Position numbers and translations under genes: made by a program. A stretch of DNA of 64,000 nucleotides from Girardinichthys multiradiatus (Eukaryota; Chordata; Actinopteri; Cyprinodontiformes; Goodeidae): assembly GCF_021462225.1 (NCBI RefSeq), contig NC_061816.1:4025854-4089853 (forward strand), written 5' to 3'. Shown here piece after piece: positions 41,883-53,805 of this stretch. The notes beneath the pieces are model-generated. The model did not search any database. It saw only the letters and a list, made by a program, of their open reading frames with translations, and was not told where the DNA came from. How positions within the stretch are numbered: the stretch's first letter is position 1; each line of letters starts with the position of its first letter.

Positions 41883-43965
41883 GTGTTTGTCTTAGCCAGT
41901 TTTATAAACACACCATTCAGTGCTGCATTTGATACAGTCAATCACAATATTCTCTTAGAAAGGCTGGAATATGCTGTAGGGATCAGGGGAACAGCGCTAG
42001 GCTGGTTTAAATCTTATTTTTCTGACAGATTTCAGTTTGTTCATGTAAATGATAAATCATGTTTAAACTCCAGGGTTAATTGTGGAGTACCACAGGGTTC
42101 AGTACTTGAACCAATTCTCTTTACTATATATATGCTTCCAATAGGTAAAATTATCAGACAGCATAGAATAAATTTTCACTGTTACGCTGATGACACTCAA
42201 CTTTACTTATCCATAAATCCTGATGAGTCCAACCAGTTAGACTACAAGCATGTCTTGAAGACATGAAAACTTGGATGACTTTAAATTCTCTGCTTCTAAA
42301 TTCAGACAAGACAGAAGTTGTCGTCTTTGAACTGGAGTCTTTAAAAAAGAAACTGCTTAGTCAATCACTTAACCTGGATGGCATTAAATTGACCTCTGAT
42401 AATAAAGTAAAAAACCTTGGTGTTATTTTTGACCAGGACATCTCATTTAAATCCCATATTAAACAGGTTTCTAGGCTTTCCTTCTTTCATCTCTGGAACA
42501 TTGCCAAAATTAGAAATATCCTATCTAGGAGTGACGCTGAAAAACTAGTCCATGCATTTGTTACTTCAAGGCTGGACTATTGTAATTCTTTACTATCAGG
42601 ATGTCCACAAAATGCAGTTAAAAGCCTTCAGCTGATTCAAAATGCTGCAGCAAGAGTTCTGATGAAAATTAAAAAGAGAGATCTTATTTCCCTTACTTCA
42701 GCTTCCCTTCATTGGCTCCCTGTTAAATCCAGAATAGAATTTAAAATTCTCCTCCTCACATATAAAGCCCTTAATGATCTAGCTCCATCATATATCAGAG
42801 ATCTGATTGTTCCATATGTTCCTAACAGAGCACTTCGTTCTCAGACTGCAGGTTTACTTGTGGTTCCTAGAGTCTCTAGAAGTAGAATGGGAGGCAGATC
42901 CTTTAGTTATCAGGCTCCTCTCCTGTGGAACCAGCTCCCAGTTTTAGTCCGTGAGGCAGACACCCTGTCTACTTTTAAGGCTAGGCTTAAAACTTTCCTT
43001 CATGATAAAGCTTATAGTTAGAGTGGCTTAGGTTATCCTGAGCTATCTCTGTAGTTACGCTGCTACAGGTATAGGCTGCTGGAGGACATAATCACCACTT
43101 TCACCCTCTTCGCTACATTCTCACACTACTCTCCAATTTTGCATTATTTGCTGTTATTTCAGCTTTTAACTTTGTTCTCTCTCTTTTCTCTTCCTAGAAG
43201 TTACACCTGGCCTGACTCTGTGTCTACCTGTGACACCTTTCTGGAGAGGGGAATCGTCCAAGCTTCTGCTGGCAACAACTTAATGCTCACCCTCTACCAA
43301 TGATCCACATAGCCCTGTCTTTTAGTGTTTAACCCTTTCTCTCTCCTAGACATGGCGATTGACTCAGCTTTTACTGTAACTAATTATATGTGCTCTCTTT
43401 CAGACTCTAACCATGAAAACTGGCTCAGAGTTTATCTGTTCTTTCTTTCTAGGTGAAACAACTAAAGGAGCTACATCCATTAACATTTACTTTTCCTTCC
43501 CATAGAAAGTACTCCTGGATCAGTGCTTCTTTGTTATCTTTGTGTCTCTGCTCTGTTCTCTCAAACCCCCAGTCGGTCGTGGCAGATGGCCGCTCACACT
43601 GAGCCTGGTTCTACTGGAGGTTTCTTCCTGTTAAAAGGGAGTTTTTCCTTTCCACTGTCGCTACATGCATGCTCAGTATGAGGGATTGCTGCAAAGTCAA
43701 CACCAGTGACTGTCCACTGTCTCTACATGCTCATCCGGGAGGAGGGAATGCTGCAAGTCACTGACTGGATGCAATCTGCTGGGTTTCCTTAGACAGAAAA
43801 AGTTTTTATCAAATTTGAATAAATAATTGAATCTGACAGCACTGTTCAATGGTTAGGACTACTTGGAATGTATGTACCTGACTTCTGTGAAGTGCCTTGA
43901 GACAACATGTGTTGTGAATTGGCGCTATATAAATAAACTGAATTGAACTGAATTGAATTTTAGTT
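41883..43965 (+). mobile_element. L2-like LINE, reverse transcriptase and 3' end
   Basis: Frame 41883-42266 carries SAAFDTVNHNILLERL (first catalytic Asp), GVPQGSVLEPILF and HCYADDTQLYLS (YADD box). It is followed with a small overlap at 42263 by frame 42263-43021 with LLNSDKTEVVVF, NLGVIFDQDISFKSHI, SRLDYCNSLLSG and a carboxyl LTYKALNDLAPSYI / GGRSFSYQAPLLWNQLP part. The overlap marks a frame shift of the original single ORF. A 940-bp 3' UTR ends in 'tgaattgaactgaattgaat' repeats. Truncated at its 5' side, endonuclease missing. It is the best-preserved source for the L2 tails elsewhere in the window. Confidence 0.88.
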
Positions 43966-44404
43966 AGCTATAGTTTTTCCCTGTTAATCACAATTTGTAT
44001 TTATTTTAGTTAACTAAAGTTTTCTCCATTTCAGTCCAGTCCAGTTATTCTGTTAAAGGTGCATTTCATGTTGTGTTAAAGTTGGGTCAAATTTGATCTG
44101 AACCTGACTGGAAAAAGTCCAAACCTCTGTTTGTCAAAATCATGTTTTGAGGGGAGAGATTGTCCCTTTCTGGCACTCCCTTTGGTTTTATCAAAAACAA
44201 CCGATCTAATGTTAATATTCCTTATTTAATAAATACCACTGAGCATCAGACAGTTTAAAATGTTTTTACCCTTTAAGCAGCATGGACTGGCCAGGACTGC
44301 ATCCAGTTGTTTCAAATGTTTCCCTAGACCTGAAAAACTCAAAATTCCAATTTGTCTCAAAGAGTCTAGTCTCAGAAAATTTAAATCACATCATATCATT
44401 CCAC

Positions 44405-45690
44405 ATATACTCTAATTTTTACGTAACATGTGGGGGTGTGCCCCTGCGGGGGTGGGGATTCGTGCCGTTTGGGTTCGGGAGGATGTGTTCAATATTGGTG
44501 TCCTTGTTGGGGGTGGCCCTGTGGGGAGGTTCTTGTTGGGTTGCACTGGGGGTGGGAGACTCATGGGGTTGGGATCGGAGCTCGTTGGGGGGTCGGGACT
44601 GCTCTGTCCTGGGGCGGCTCCGGTTGGCGGGTTGCTCTGGGCCATGTGGACCCCTCTTTTGTACATAGCCCCCTCTCCAGAGGTGGATGGGGGTTGTTGG
44701 GGACTGGGTTCGGGGCAGGGGGGCGGGAGCCGGGCAGTACCGGCGCTGTCTGCCTGCCTCTGTCCCAGGAGGGAAGGGGACCACCTCCTGGGTCCGGGGG
44801 CTGGTTGCCCCTAGGGGGTACCGGCGCGTGGACCTGGGAGTATACAGTATGCATGGGGAGTGAGTGAGTGTATGACGTCCATTGTTGTTTATCCTTACGT
44901 TGGGTGTGAGTGATTTTATGTGCATGCATGAGGGTGGGAGTGAGTGATTGTGACTGTGTGTGCCTGTTTTTTTTTTTTTGCGACAGGTTGGATCTTGGAC
45001 TGCTCCCTCTCCTGGATCAGCTTCCTCCCCACCACACCGCCTGCCGGTGTTTGGAGTCTCTGCCCGCTGGTGTACTTGTGGTTCTCGGTGTCCGGGGCCA
45101 GGTGCTTTGGTGTGTGCTGGCCCACTCCCGGTGGCTGATTGCCGGGGCCTGGCCCCCTGGGCTGTGTCGGGCCTCTGCTTGGGGGGTGGTGTGTCCCGGG
45201 GTCTTGGGCCTCTGGGTCCATGGCTGGATCTGCTCGGGCATGGACGGCTGCCGGCTGGGCCTGTGGGCTCGTCGCTGCGGTTTCCTGGGGCTGCTGGGTG
45301 GTTCCCCTGGGACTCTCCACTGCTCTTCTCTGGGGGGGTTGCGGTAGTCCCGGCGGTGGTTCTCCTGGGGTTCCTGTGCTTTGGGGAGCAGGTGTATAAG
45401 CAAGCAGGGTGTAATCTTGTATTCTCTTCATCCTTCTTTCTCTCCTCCACTCTTTTCTCCTTTTCTCCCCTTTTTTGAGCTTCTTTTTTCCTTTTCATTT
45501 CAGTCTTCGTGTCCGTAAAAATTGAAATATTCCCAAAGAAGTTTATTATAAAGTTTATTTTATAAAAATCAAGCAGAGCTTTAAAGCATTAGCTGTGATG
45601 CTCTGCTTGTGAAAGTAAATCTGTTGGGCGATTTCTTGGCACTCAGACAACAATTCTGAGCGCTACTCTGCCGGACAGGACAAAAAAAAA
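44405..45690. mobile_element. GC-rich dispersed repeat, copy 1
   Basis: A GC-rich block (44420-45480) in AT-rich surroundings, then an AT-rich end with 'tccgtaaaaattgaaatatt' and 'ctactctgccggacaggaca'. Both parts recur at 58286-58735 and 60510-60810. Because stops are rare, five of six frames are open for over 100 codons; the longest (minus, 44419-45498, 359 codons) is Pro/Arg/Thr-rich without any domain. That openness is composition, not evidence for a protein. Probably part of a retroelement; class not recognised. Confidence 0.6.
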
Positions 45691-46458
45691 CTGTTGCTTT
45701 ACCTTGTTAAAGCATCTTTGTGGGTGAAACTTGCTGATATATTTCTCCTCTGTCTCCAAGCCTGCTCCTAGAGAACAAGCAGGGAGCTTGTTTTCTAGTG
45801 ACGTCTCAGTCGTTCTCTCACTTCACACACACTTTCACACACTCTGGCCAACCAAGCGGTACAGTACCGTTTCCTGGTCCAAATGAGAGCTTATATCTCT
45901 CAGACACAAAAGCTTATTCACAGTAGAGTTTATTCAGTGAGTTAGGGCTAGATCCAAATACTTAACTCATCTGGATAAACCATTTAAGGTAAAACTGTCT
46001 GGTATCTCAGACTGCTTTCAGCCCAGATTTATAGACCACTATCTCCAGATGTCACTGTAAAGGTTTCAGCCTCAACTGATTTGGACTTTCATGACTGTTT
46101 TCCAGTGACATCTGTAAATGGTTTATTCTTAATCCAAACAAAATCAGCAAAAAATAGTACGATTTTCAATTAAAATAATGACTAATATGTTGATTAAACA
46201 GTAAAATTCATATGTTTGTGATGCTGTAATTTTCAAATTCCACATTACATGTGGCAGAAACACTTAGAGTGACATCTGGAGATGATTTACCTTTAACCAT
46301 TCCGGGATTAGTTTTTATATTCAAATGATAATTAATATGATGATTATATAGACAAGGGGCTTTTATTTTGAAATTCCATGTCACATGAGGATGAAACCTT
46401 TCCACTGACATCTATACTTGATGTCCTCCTAATCTGGACATAATGAGCCTGAGTTTTT
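45691..46458. repeat. unassigned DNA with degenerate tandem repeat
   Basis: From about 46060 a degenerate unit of roughly 140-160 bp recurs (markers 'gtgacatctg' at 46104 and 46267, 'ctgacatctat' at 46405; 'cacatgaggatgaaacc' and 'cacatgtggatgaacc' at 46381 and 47765). The mariner-like element at 46459 interrupts it. Confidence 0.5.
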
Positions 46459-47701
46459 TACAAACCGGATTCCAAAAAAGTTGGGACACTGAACAAATTG
46501 TGAATAAAAACTGAATGCAATGATGTGGAGGTGCCAACATCAATGTTATTCAGAATAGAACACAAATCACAGATCAAATGTTTAAACTGAGAGAATGTAT
46601 CATTTTAAGGGAAAAATGTGTTGTTTCAAAATTACATAGCATCAACAAATCCTAAAAAAGTTGGGACAAGTAGCAATAAGTGGCTGGAAAAAGGAAATTC
46701 AGCATATAACGAACAGCTGGAAGACCAATGAACACTAATTAGGTCAATTGACAACATGATTGGGTATAAAAAAAGCTTCTCAGAGTGTCAGTGTCTCTCT
46801 GAAGCCAAGATGGTAAGAGGATCACCAATTCCACCATTGTTGTGCAGAAAGATAGTGCAGCAATACCAGAATGGTGTTACCCAGCGTAAAATAGCAAAGA
46901 CTTTCAAGTTATCATCATCAACCGTGCATAACATCATCAAAAGATTCAGAGAATCTGGAACAATCGCTGTGCGTAAGGGTCAAGACCGTAAAACTCTACT
47001 GGATGCTCGTGATCTCCAGGCCCTTAAACGTTAATGCACCTCAAACAGGAATGCCACTGTCAAGGAAATAACATAATGGGCTCAGGAATACTGCCAGAAA
47101 GCATTGTCAGTGAACACAATCCACCGTGCCGGTGGATTGTGTTCTATAACATCATATGCTCCCATCTAGACATCTCTTTCAGGGAAGACCCTGCATTATT
47201 AACAAGATAATGCCAGACCACATTCTGCAGCAATCACATCATGGCTACGGAGAAGGATCCGGGTACTGAAATGGCCAGCCTGCAGTCCAGATCTATAGAG
47301 AACATTTGGTGCATCATAAAGAGGAAGGTGCGACAAAGAAGGCCCAAGACGATTGAACAGTTAGAGGCCTGTATTAGACATGAATGGGAGAGCATTCCTA
47401 TTTCTAAACTTGAAAAACTGGTCTCCTCTGTCCCCAGACATCTGTTGAGTGTTGTAAGAAGAAGGGGGATGCCACACAGTGGTAAAAATTATCTCAACGT
47501 TTTTGGGATTTGTTGATGCCATGTAATTTTGAAACAACATATTTTCCCTTAAAATGATACATTCTCCCAGTTTAAACTCTTGATCTGTGATTTGTGTTCT
47601 ATTCTCAATAAAATATTAGATGTTGGCACCTCCACATCATTGCATTCAGTTTTTATTCACAATTTGTTTAGTGTCCCAACTTTTTTGGAATCCGGTTTGT
47701 A
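46459..47701 (+). mobile_element. mariner/Tc1-like element, deleted copy
   Basis: TA-flanked, 1243 bp, with inverted repeats of about 180 bp beginning 'caaaccggattccaaaaaag'. It holds two transposase pieces and a central deletion, with a small inverted duplication 'ccaccgtgccggtggattgtg' at about 47122-47144. Confidence 0.88.
46811..47516 (+). pseudogene. Tc1/mariner transposase, both ends without the core
   Basis: 46811-47034 encodes the helix-turn-helix start MVRGSPIPPLLCRKIVQQYQ and FKLSSSTVHNIIKRF up to a stop. 47241-47516 encodes the end, with SIENIWCIIKRKVRQRRPKT (the block holding the last acidic residue, now preceded by LQSR) and SVPRHLLSVVRRRG. The stretch with both catalytic Asp residues is missing, so there is no active enzyme; the long inverted repeats could still be moved by a related transposase. 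Confidence 0.8.
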
Positions 47702-48678
47702 GCTCATTATAAATTTGACAGGTTTCCATATATTTATGGGGCTTTAATTTTTAACCTCCATATCACATGTGGATGAACCTTTCACAGTCACAGCTATAGA
47801 AGTAGTCATGAATGTAGATGTTCTAATGCTTAGTACTCCAGCCCCATAAAACACTGTGTGAGAGCTTGCTGGACCTTCTAGCTTGACTGCAGCCTCTGAT
47901 GCTTGAAGAAAGCTCACATTAACAGTTTTTACACGCCTCACACTGAGGACCTTGGAGACTTCAAGTAAGTATATTCCATATGAACAAATGTATTTAATCA
48001 TTTACTGCAGTTGTCTCACCTTTGTCTCTTCAGACTAGGGGGCTGTAACCTTTCAGAGATAAGCTATGAAGCTTTCTTTCAGTTCTCAGCTCACCATCAT
48101 GTGAAGTGAGTGACAATAATCTGCAGGATTCAGGAGTGAAGCTAGTGGTTCCGGCACTGGGGTGTCCACACTGCAAACTGGAAAATCTTAGGTCAGACCA
48201 AGTCTTTATTTTACTCCTTGTCTTGCAGTTATATTAAACAACTTCTAGGAATAACCTTTGAGCTTTAAAAAAGCTCTATTCTTGATTGACAGTATTAGGC
48301 ATTTTGAGATTGTGAAGATTTTCTCTCTGATGTCCTTTTAAACACCAATATGACCTCTAAAAGCTAATTTTAAAACACAGTTATATGACAAAGAAAGAGC
48401 TGTAGAGTATGTTAAAGCAAAAATATTTCCAGGTTTTCCATATTTAAGCAACCAAATCAGCAGCTCAGGTTCATGACAATTAGTGCTGCAGTTGCACAAC
48501 TGTGTTCCAGTCCATGTAAATGATTAGCTTATACTAACAATAGGAAGTGGGTAGTAATTAGCTACATTTACTCAGTTACTTGGGTACATCTCAGAGAATG
48601 CACTTGTAGGAGAGGATTACCAGTACCATATATTTTACTTCTACTTGAGTACTATTATGAATTAATGCTACTTTTGAG
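47702..48678. other. unassigned DNA
   Basis: Starts with the continuation of the degenerate tandem repeat (to about 47830). The 85-codon minus frame at 47744 has no motif. 48040-48678 is AT-rich without recognised features. Confidence 0.35.
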
Positions 48679-49225
48679 TAATTCCTGGTTCACACGGGAA
48701 GATTTTAAGATTGTTGGTTGGTTTCCAAAACCTGAGAGACCCCACACATGACGATAACATTTGTAGACATTACAGGGCTCTACTAGAAACCCTGTGATAT
48801 GTAGGTGAGTTGTTCTTTTCTCTGGAAAGGTTGTTCATGTTGTTGCCACGTATCGATGAGTTGGTCCTCCATCTCTGACATCCACTAGACTTTCTGGTGC
48901 ACCATGGCAGTTTTTTTCTCTTCTGTGTTTTGGATTCCCCTTGTTTCCATCACCTTGGTTTTTGATTGGCTACAAGGCTGTGTGTTTGTTTGCCCTCAGG
49001 GAACACCCCATACAATCTAACTTGTGGAATATCCCCAATTTGAGGTCGGAGCAGTCCCGACGTCCTTCCAAGCAGATTAGATCACTCGTAAGACACCACC
49101 CATAGCAGGAATGTCTCACAAGATTATCTTTAGAACCATTACAATAATCGAAACGTCCATAAGATTGTTGGAAGGGAAAGATCGGGTCAAATATCAGCAT
49201 GATTTTCTGTGTGAAGCAGGCATTA
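48679..49225 (-). mobile_element. inverted-repeat element of about 550 bp, copy 2
   Basis: Uninterrupted copy of the element at 23440-25802, in the opposite orientation. Ends 'attcctggttcacacgggaa' and 'ttttctgtgtgaagcaggca'. Internal match: 'agcagtcccgacgtccttcc' against the complement of copy 1. No coding capacity. Confidence 0.75.
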
Positions 49226-49555
49226 GATTTCTGGCTACTCTCCTCACCTCTAGTTATGTCATTGGATGGAGAACAACCATGTTTTAACCAACAATGCTCC
49301 AGACAGACACACACCTACAGTTTGTGGTAAAAAGGGACTTCACAAACTTCATTGTTTTAATGTTATTTTCTATCTGCTGAACCTGTTGGGCCATTTGGAG
49401 GTACAATAAATATACAGCAAACAGTAGATATTGTCCCTGGAAGTACTTTGTACTGTTCTAATGTAAATACACGACCTGCTTTAGGTTTCAGTAGCTTTAT
49501 GTTAGGAATAAAATAAGATGTGGAATTATGCGATTCTCCTGCCTGGATTTGTTAT
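49226..49555. other. unassigned DNA
   Basis: No feature seen. Confidence 0.3.
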
Positions 49556-49830
49556 GTACAGTACAGACCAAAAGTTTGGACACACCTTCTCATTCAAAGA
49601 GTTGTCTTTATTTTCATGAGTATGAATATTGTAGCTTCACACTGAAGGCATCCAAACTATGAATTAACACATGTGGAATTATATACTGAACAAAAAAGTG
49701 TGAAACAACTGAAAATATGTCTTATATTCTAGGTTCTTCAAAGTAGCCACCTTTTGCTTTGATTATTGCTACGCACACTCTTGGCATTTTTTTGATGAGC
49801 TTCAAGAGGTAGTCACCTGAAATGGTTTTC
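49556..49830 (-). mobile_element. Tc1-like transposon end fragment
   Basis: Starts with the terminal repeat 'tacagaccaaaagtttggac', followed by subterminal sequence and minus-strand DNA for the transposase end (LIKKMPRVCVAIIKAKGGYF). Same family as 18054-18346. It stops at about 49830, before the catalytic part. Confidence 0.8.
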
Positions 49831-50231
49831 GGGGTAAGTTTGTGTTCCAGGTCCGAGAGAGAGAGCAAGTGGCAGGAGGATTGTTGACCTTCAGGTGAGA
49901 GTTTCCAGGAGAATGAGTCCACATCCAAGAGTCCTTAAGCTCCAGCAAAAGGTGAGTTCCAGACTTCACAAAGTGTCCTTAAGAAAACACAAGATTACTC
50001 AAGAATATCTCAAGGGTCAATTGTTGGCTGTCTCATTCAGTACCAGTGTCACTGAATAATCCAGCAAGGAATGGATCACATCCAGGAGCTTAAATGCCAG
50101 CTGCACTCATCAGCAGGATCCAGGACAGGTGTGTGAAGAAGGCTCCGCCCCTGCCACTCTGACTCTGGATGGTAAGGTAACAACAAACATGTCCTCCAAC
50201 AGAATACAATCCTAACAAAGATGGAAACATT
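49831..50231. other. flank of BEL remnant, unassigned
   Basis: 50080-50160 ('gaagaaggctccgcccctgc') is more GC-rich; no LTR could be paired with it. No gene recognised. Confidence 0.3.
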
Positions 50232-52400
50232 CGCTATTATAGATAACATGTCCGAAAGAACTATCTTTCTCTTCGTAGCAACACAGCAACTGAAACTCCA
50301 AGGTACTCCTGAAGATTTAGTTCTGAGGACAGTCAGACAAGATACCAGAGTTGTGAAAGGGCAAGTAGTATCATTCACCATCTCCTGAGACTCACAACCT
50401 AACAAGATATATGAAATAATAGGAGCTTTCACTGCAGAACAGCTGGGCTTGACAGAATATTCTCATCCTGCTGCTACATTACCAAGTAAATATCCTCATC
50501 TGCGGAAACTCCCCCTTAATTCATTTTACCAAGTAAGGGCTCTTCTCCTCATAAGCTCTGATTACCCACATCTGATCACTCCTGTAGAACCTGTACGACT
50601 TGGACCTCTCGGTGGATCTGCTGCTATTAAAACCAGACTGGGATGGACATTTCAGGGTCTCGCAAGCGCAGTTAAAGACCAATTATCTAGTCAGGCTCAG
50701 TGTTTATTTACTTCTTCATTGTCACCAGACTCTGATCTGCTGAAAAAATGTTCAACAGTTCTGGAAGATAGATGTACTGCCATATAGGAAGGAGAAGGTA
50801 GTTGTCAGGTCTCAACAGGATCAACGTTCCATCTCTCTCCCATAAGACAAAACAGTGAGGGTGAACAGAAAGGGACCACAGAGATATGCAACCCCCCTTT
50901 TCCGGGCTTTTAGCATGCCCACTTTGCATGCTCCAAAAGAGGCTGTGTTACCCCTCCTTAGAGTCCCAGAGAAAAGGTTGGTGAAGGATCCACACAAAGC
51001 TGACCCCTACATTAAAGAAATAGCAAAACTGAAAAATGCTGATTATGTCGGGAGGGTGCAACCTGAAGCAGAAAAACAAGCAGAGGAAATCTGGTACATT
51101 CCCCATTACATGGTGTAGGACAATGGAAAGCATAGAATTGTGTTCAACTGTTCATTCATCTATCAAGAACAAAGCCAGAATGATCATCTCTTACCAGGAC
51201 CACCTCTTGGTGCAACACTTGTGGGAGTGCTGTTACGTTTTAGACAGCATGCAATCGCAATTTCAAGTGACAATAAAGGTATGTTCCATCAAATCCATCT
51301 GCTCTAGAAGACAGACCACTGCTAAGGTTTCTTTGGAGAGATATTAACATGACAAACCCCCCTGATGTGTCTGAATGGCAAGTACTGCCATTTGGTACAG
51401 TCTGTAGCCCTGCTGTGCTGTTTATCCACTACAGCAACATACCAAAAACTGCATTGAACCAAATGAACAAGCAAGAACTGTGGTAGAGAACAACTTTTAT
51501 GTTAACAACTGTTTGTACAGTCTGGGTTCAGTCGAGGCAGCAAAAGAGTTAGTAAACAGACTTCAATCGCTTCTTCTCTCAGGAACGTTTGAGTTGAGTT
51601 GGGTGAGCAATGTGCCTGAAATCATTGCTCATTTGCCAGATAAATCTAAAAGTGGCAGCAGTGAACAGCTGCTGACTCAGAATCCGCTAGAGCAAGATGA
51701 AATGGCCATGGGCTCCGTTGGGGTTGTGTGAAAGATGAGCTAGGTTACAGATATCACTCGGTGCCAGAAGACAGTCCAACAATGCGTTACATCTACAAAG
51801 TACTGGCCGAACAGTATAATCTTCTCGGTTTCATAGTACCATTTACTACAAGAGCCAAGGTTATTGTGCGACACCTTTGGGATAAGATAAGAGAATGGAA
51901 TGATCCTCACCTGTCTGACCTCCGTTGGGCATGGGCGAAATGGAAAAGCATCTTTCCCAAGTGAAGTAACCCTACCAAGATGCTATGTTAGTGCAGAGAT
52001 GGATTCTCAAGACAGTTGCAGAGAACTTCATATCTTTTGTGATGCATCTGAAAAGGCCTATGGCTTAGTAGTATACCTACATGCAGAAACCACTCATGGA
52101 GCTTGAAAGAAACAACAGTCTATTCCTAGACTTGACATGTGTGCCGCTCTTTCTTGAGCTTAACTTGCCAAACTACTAACAGTTGAACTCACACTATCTA
52201 TTGAGCAAGTGGTACTGTGGAGTGACTCTACTGCTATCCTGAAGTGAATCCAGTCTGACTCATGCAGATTCAAAGTTTTTGCAGTAACAAGAGTGGCTGA
52301 GATTCAGGATCTCACCAACTGAATGATTTGGAGGTATGTAGACTCAGCCAAAAACCCAGCAGATGATATAACTCGAGCCAATGTACCCTTCTGTTTTCCT
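50232..52400 (+). mobile_element. BEL/Pao LTR retrotransposon pol remnant
   Basis: Order of parts: a protease-like region ending LLISSDYPHLITPVEPVRLG and KTRLGWTFQG (50449-50787); reverse transcriptase with EIWYIPHYMV, RIVFNCSF and AIAISSDNKGMFHQIHLL (50855-51350); the NNFYVNNCLYSL block (51480, where the family usually has YVDN, so the catalytic Asp is lost) ; then LWDKIREWNDPHLSDLRWAW and an RNase H part with LHIFCDASEKAYGLVVYLH (51728-52106) and WSDSTAIL-like sequence to 52400. This order and wording are those of the BEL/Pao group. Numerous stops and frame shifts; gag, integrase and LTRs were not seen. Confidence 0.85.
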
Positions 52401-52784
52401 TGCATTCTTTTTAAAAGTGCTGAATGTTATTTAAGGTGGACACATAAAGAAGCATGAACAATCAAGATTTCATAGTGAAAACTGTTTTAAGATCTTCCTA
52501 AAGAACCAACTTATAAAATCATGAAGTCCATTTTCTGGTTAGACTAGGCAAGTTTATTTGTTCAGCACATTTCAGTAACAAGAATATTTGTAATTCTTTA
52601 CATGATGAAAAAAGTACATTGCAGTGACATGATAAAGAAAAGTAAAGAAAAATATGACTACAGACTGAAATTAATGTTTCAGTTAATAGTTTATATAGAA
52701 CAATCAAAAGGAACTCAAATAGGTTTTGAACCTTGATTTAAAAGAACTCATTCAGCATCTCTTTTCTGGAAGTTTGTCATTTGA
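52401..52784. repeat. dispersed repeat debris
   Basis: 52545-52640 ('aggcaagtttatttgttcagcacatttcag'-like, given in short form) resembles a widespread fish LINE/SINE tail in reverse. The remainder is unassigned. Confidence 0.4.
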
Positions 52785-53805
52785 ACGAGAGACACGAGGC
52801 CATCCCCCAGTGGGCCCACCACCTGCAGGGGGAACCGTGAGGGATTGGTGCAATCCCTGGATGCTTAGGTTGGCTCTAGGGTTGTGGAATGTCACCTCGC
52901 TGTGGGGGATGGAGCCTGAGCTTGTGCGGGAGGTCAAGAGATATTGACTAGAAATAGTCGGACTCGCCTCCACGCACAGCGTGGGCTCTGAAACCCATCT
53001 CCTTGAGAGGGGCTGGACTCTCTTCTACTCTGGAGTGGCCATGGGGAGAGGCGGCGGGCCGGGGTGGGTGTGCATGTTGTCCCCCAGCTCAGCCGTCTCG
53101 TGTTGGGGTTTACCCCAGTGGAGGAGAGGGTCGCATCCCTGCGCCTTTGGGTTGGGGACAGGACCGTGACTGTCGTTTTGGCCTACGGGCCGAGCTGTAG
53201 TGCGGAGTACCCGGCCTTCTTGGCATCCCTAACGGGGGTGCTGGATAGTGCCCCTCCCGGGGACTACATTATTCTGCTGGGGGACTTCAACACCCTTGTG
53301 GGAAACGACAGAGACACCTGGAGAGGCTTGATCGGGAGAAATGGCCTCCCCAATCTGAATCCGAGTGGTGTTTTGTTATTGGACTTCTGTGCTAGTAATG
53401 GATTGTCCATGATTAACACCATGTTCAAATATAAGGGTGTCCATCATTGCACTTGGCACCAGGACACCCTAGGCAGGAGGTCAATGATCGACTTTGTTGT
53501 CGTATCAGCAGACCTTCGGGCGCATATTTTGGACACTTGGGTGAAGAGAGGGGCTGAGCTGTCCACTGATCACCCCACCTGGTGGTGAGTTGGATCTGCT
53601 GGAGGAGGAGAAAGCCGGACAGACTTGGCAGGCCCAAGCGCATAGAATGGGTCTGCTGGGAATGTCTGCCAGAGCCCTCGGCCAGGGACGTATTCAACTC
53701 CCACCTCCGGGAGAACTTTGATCAGATTCCGGGGGATGCTGGAGACATAGAGTCCGAGTGGACCATGTTCTCGGCATCTATTGTCGATGCTGCTGCCAGT
53801 AGCGT
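52785..53805 (+). mobile_element. RTE-like LINE endonuclease domain
   Basis: Over three frames: LWNVTSLWGMEPELVREVKR (52840-52950), VASLRLWVGDRTVTVVLAYG and IILLGDFNTLVGNDRDTW (catalytic Asp and Asn of the exonuclease-endonuclease fold), TWHQDTLGRRSMIDFVVVSA and AELSTDHPTW (53064-53588), then RLGRPKRIEWVCWECL and ESEWTMFSASIVDAAA. This is a well-preserved apurinic-type endonuclease as in fish RTE/BovB-like LINEs. The reverse transcriptase is missing: the sequence breaks off at 53805. Confidence 0.85.

Noticed and set aside
44419..45498. 359-codon Pro/Arg-rich minus frame
   Set aside because: Open only because the repeat is GC-rich; five other frames are open too and no domain is visible.
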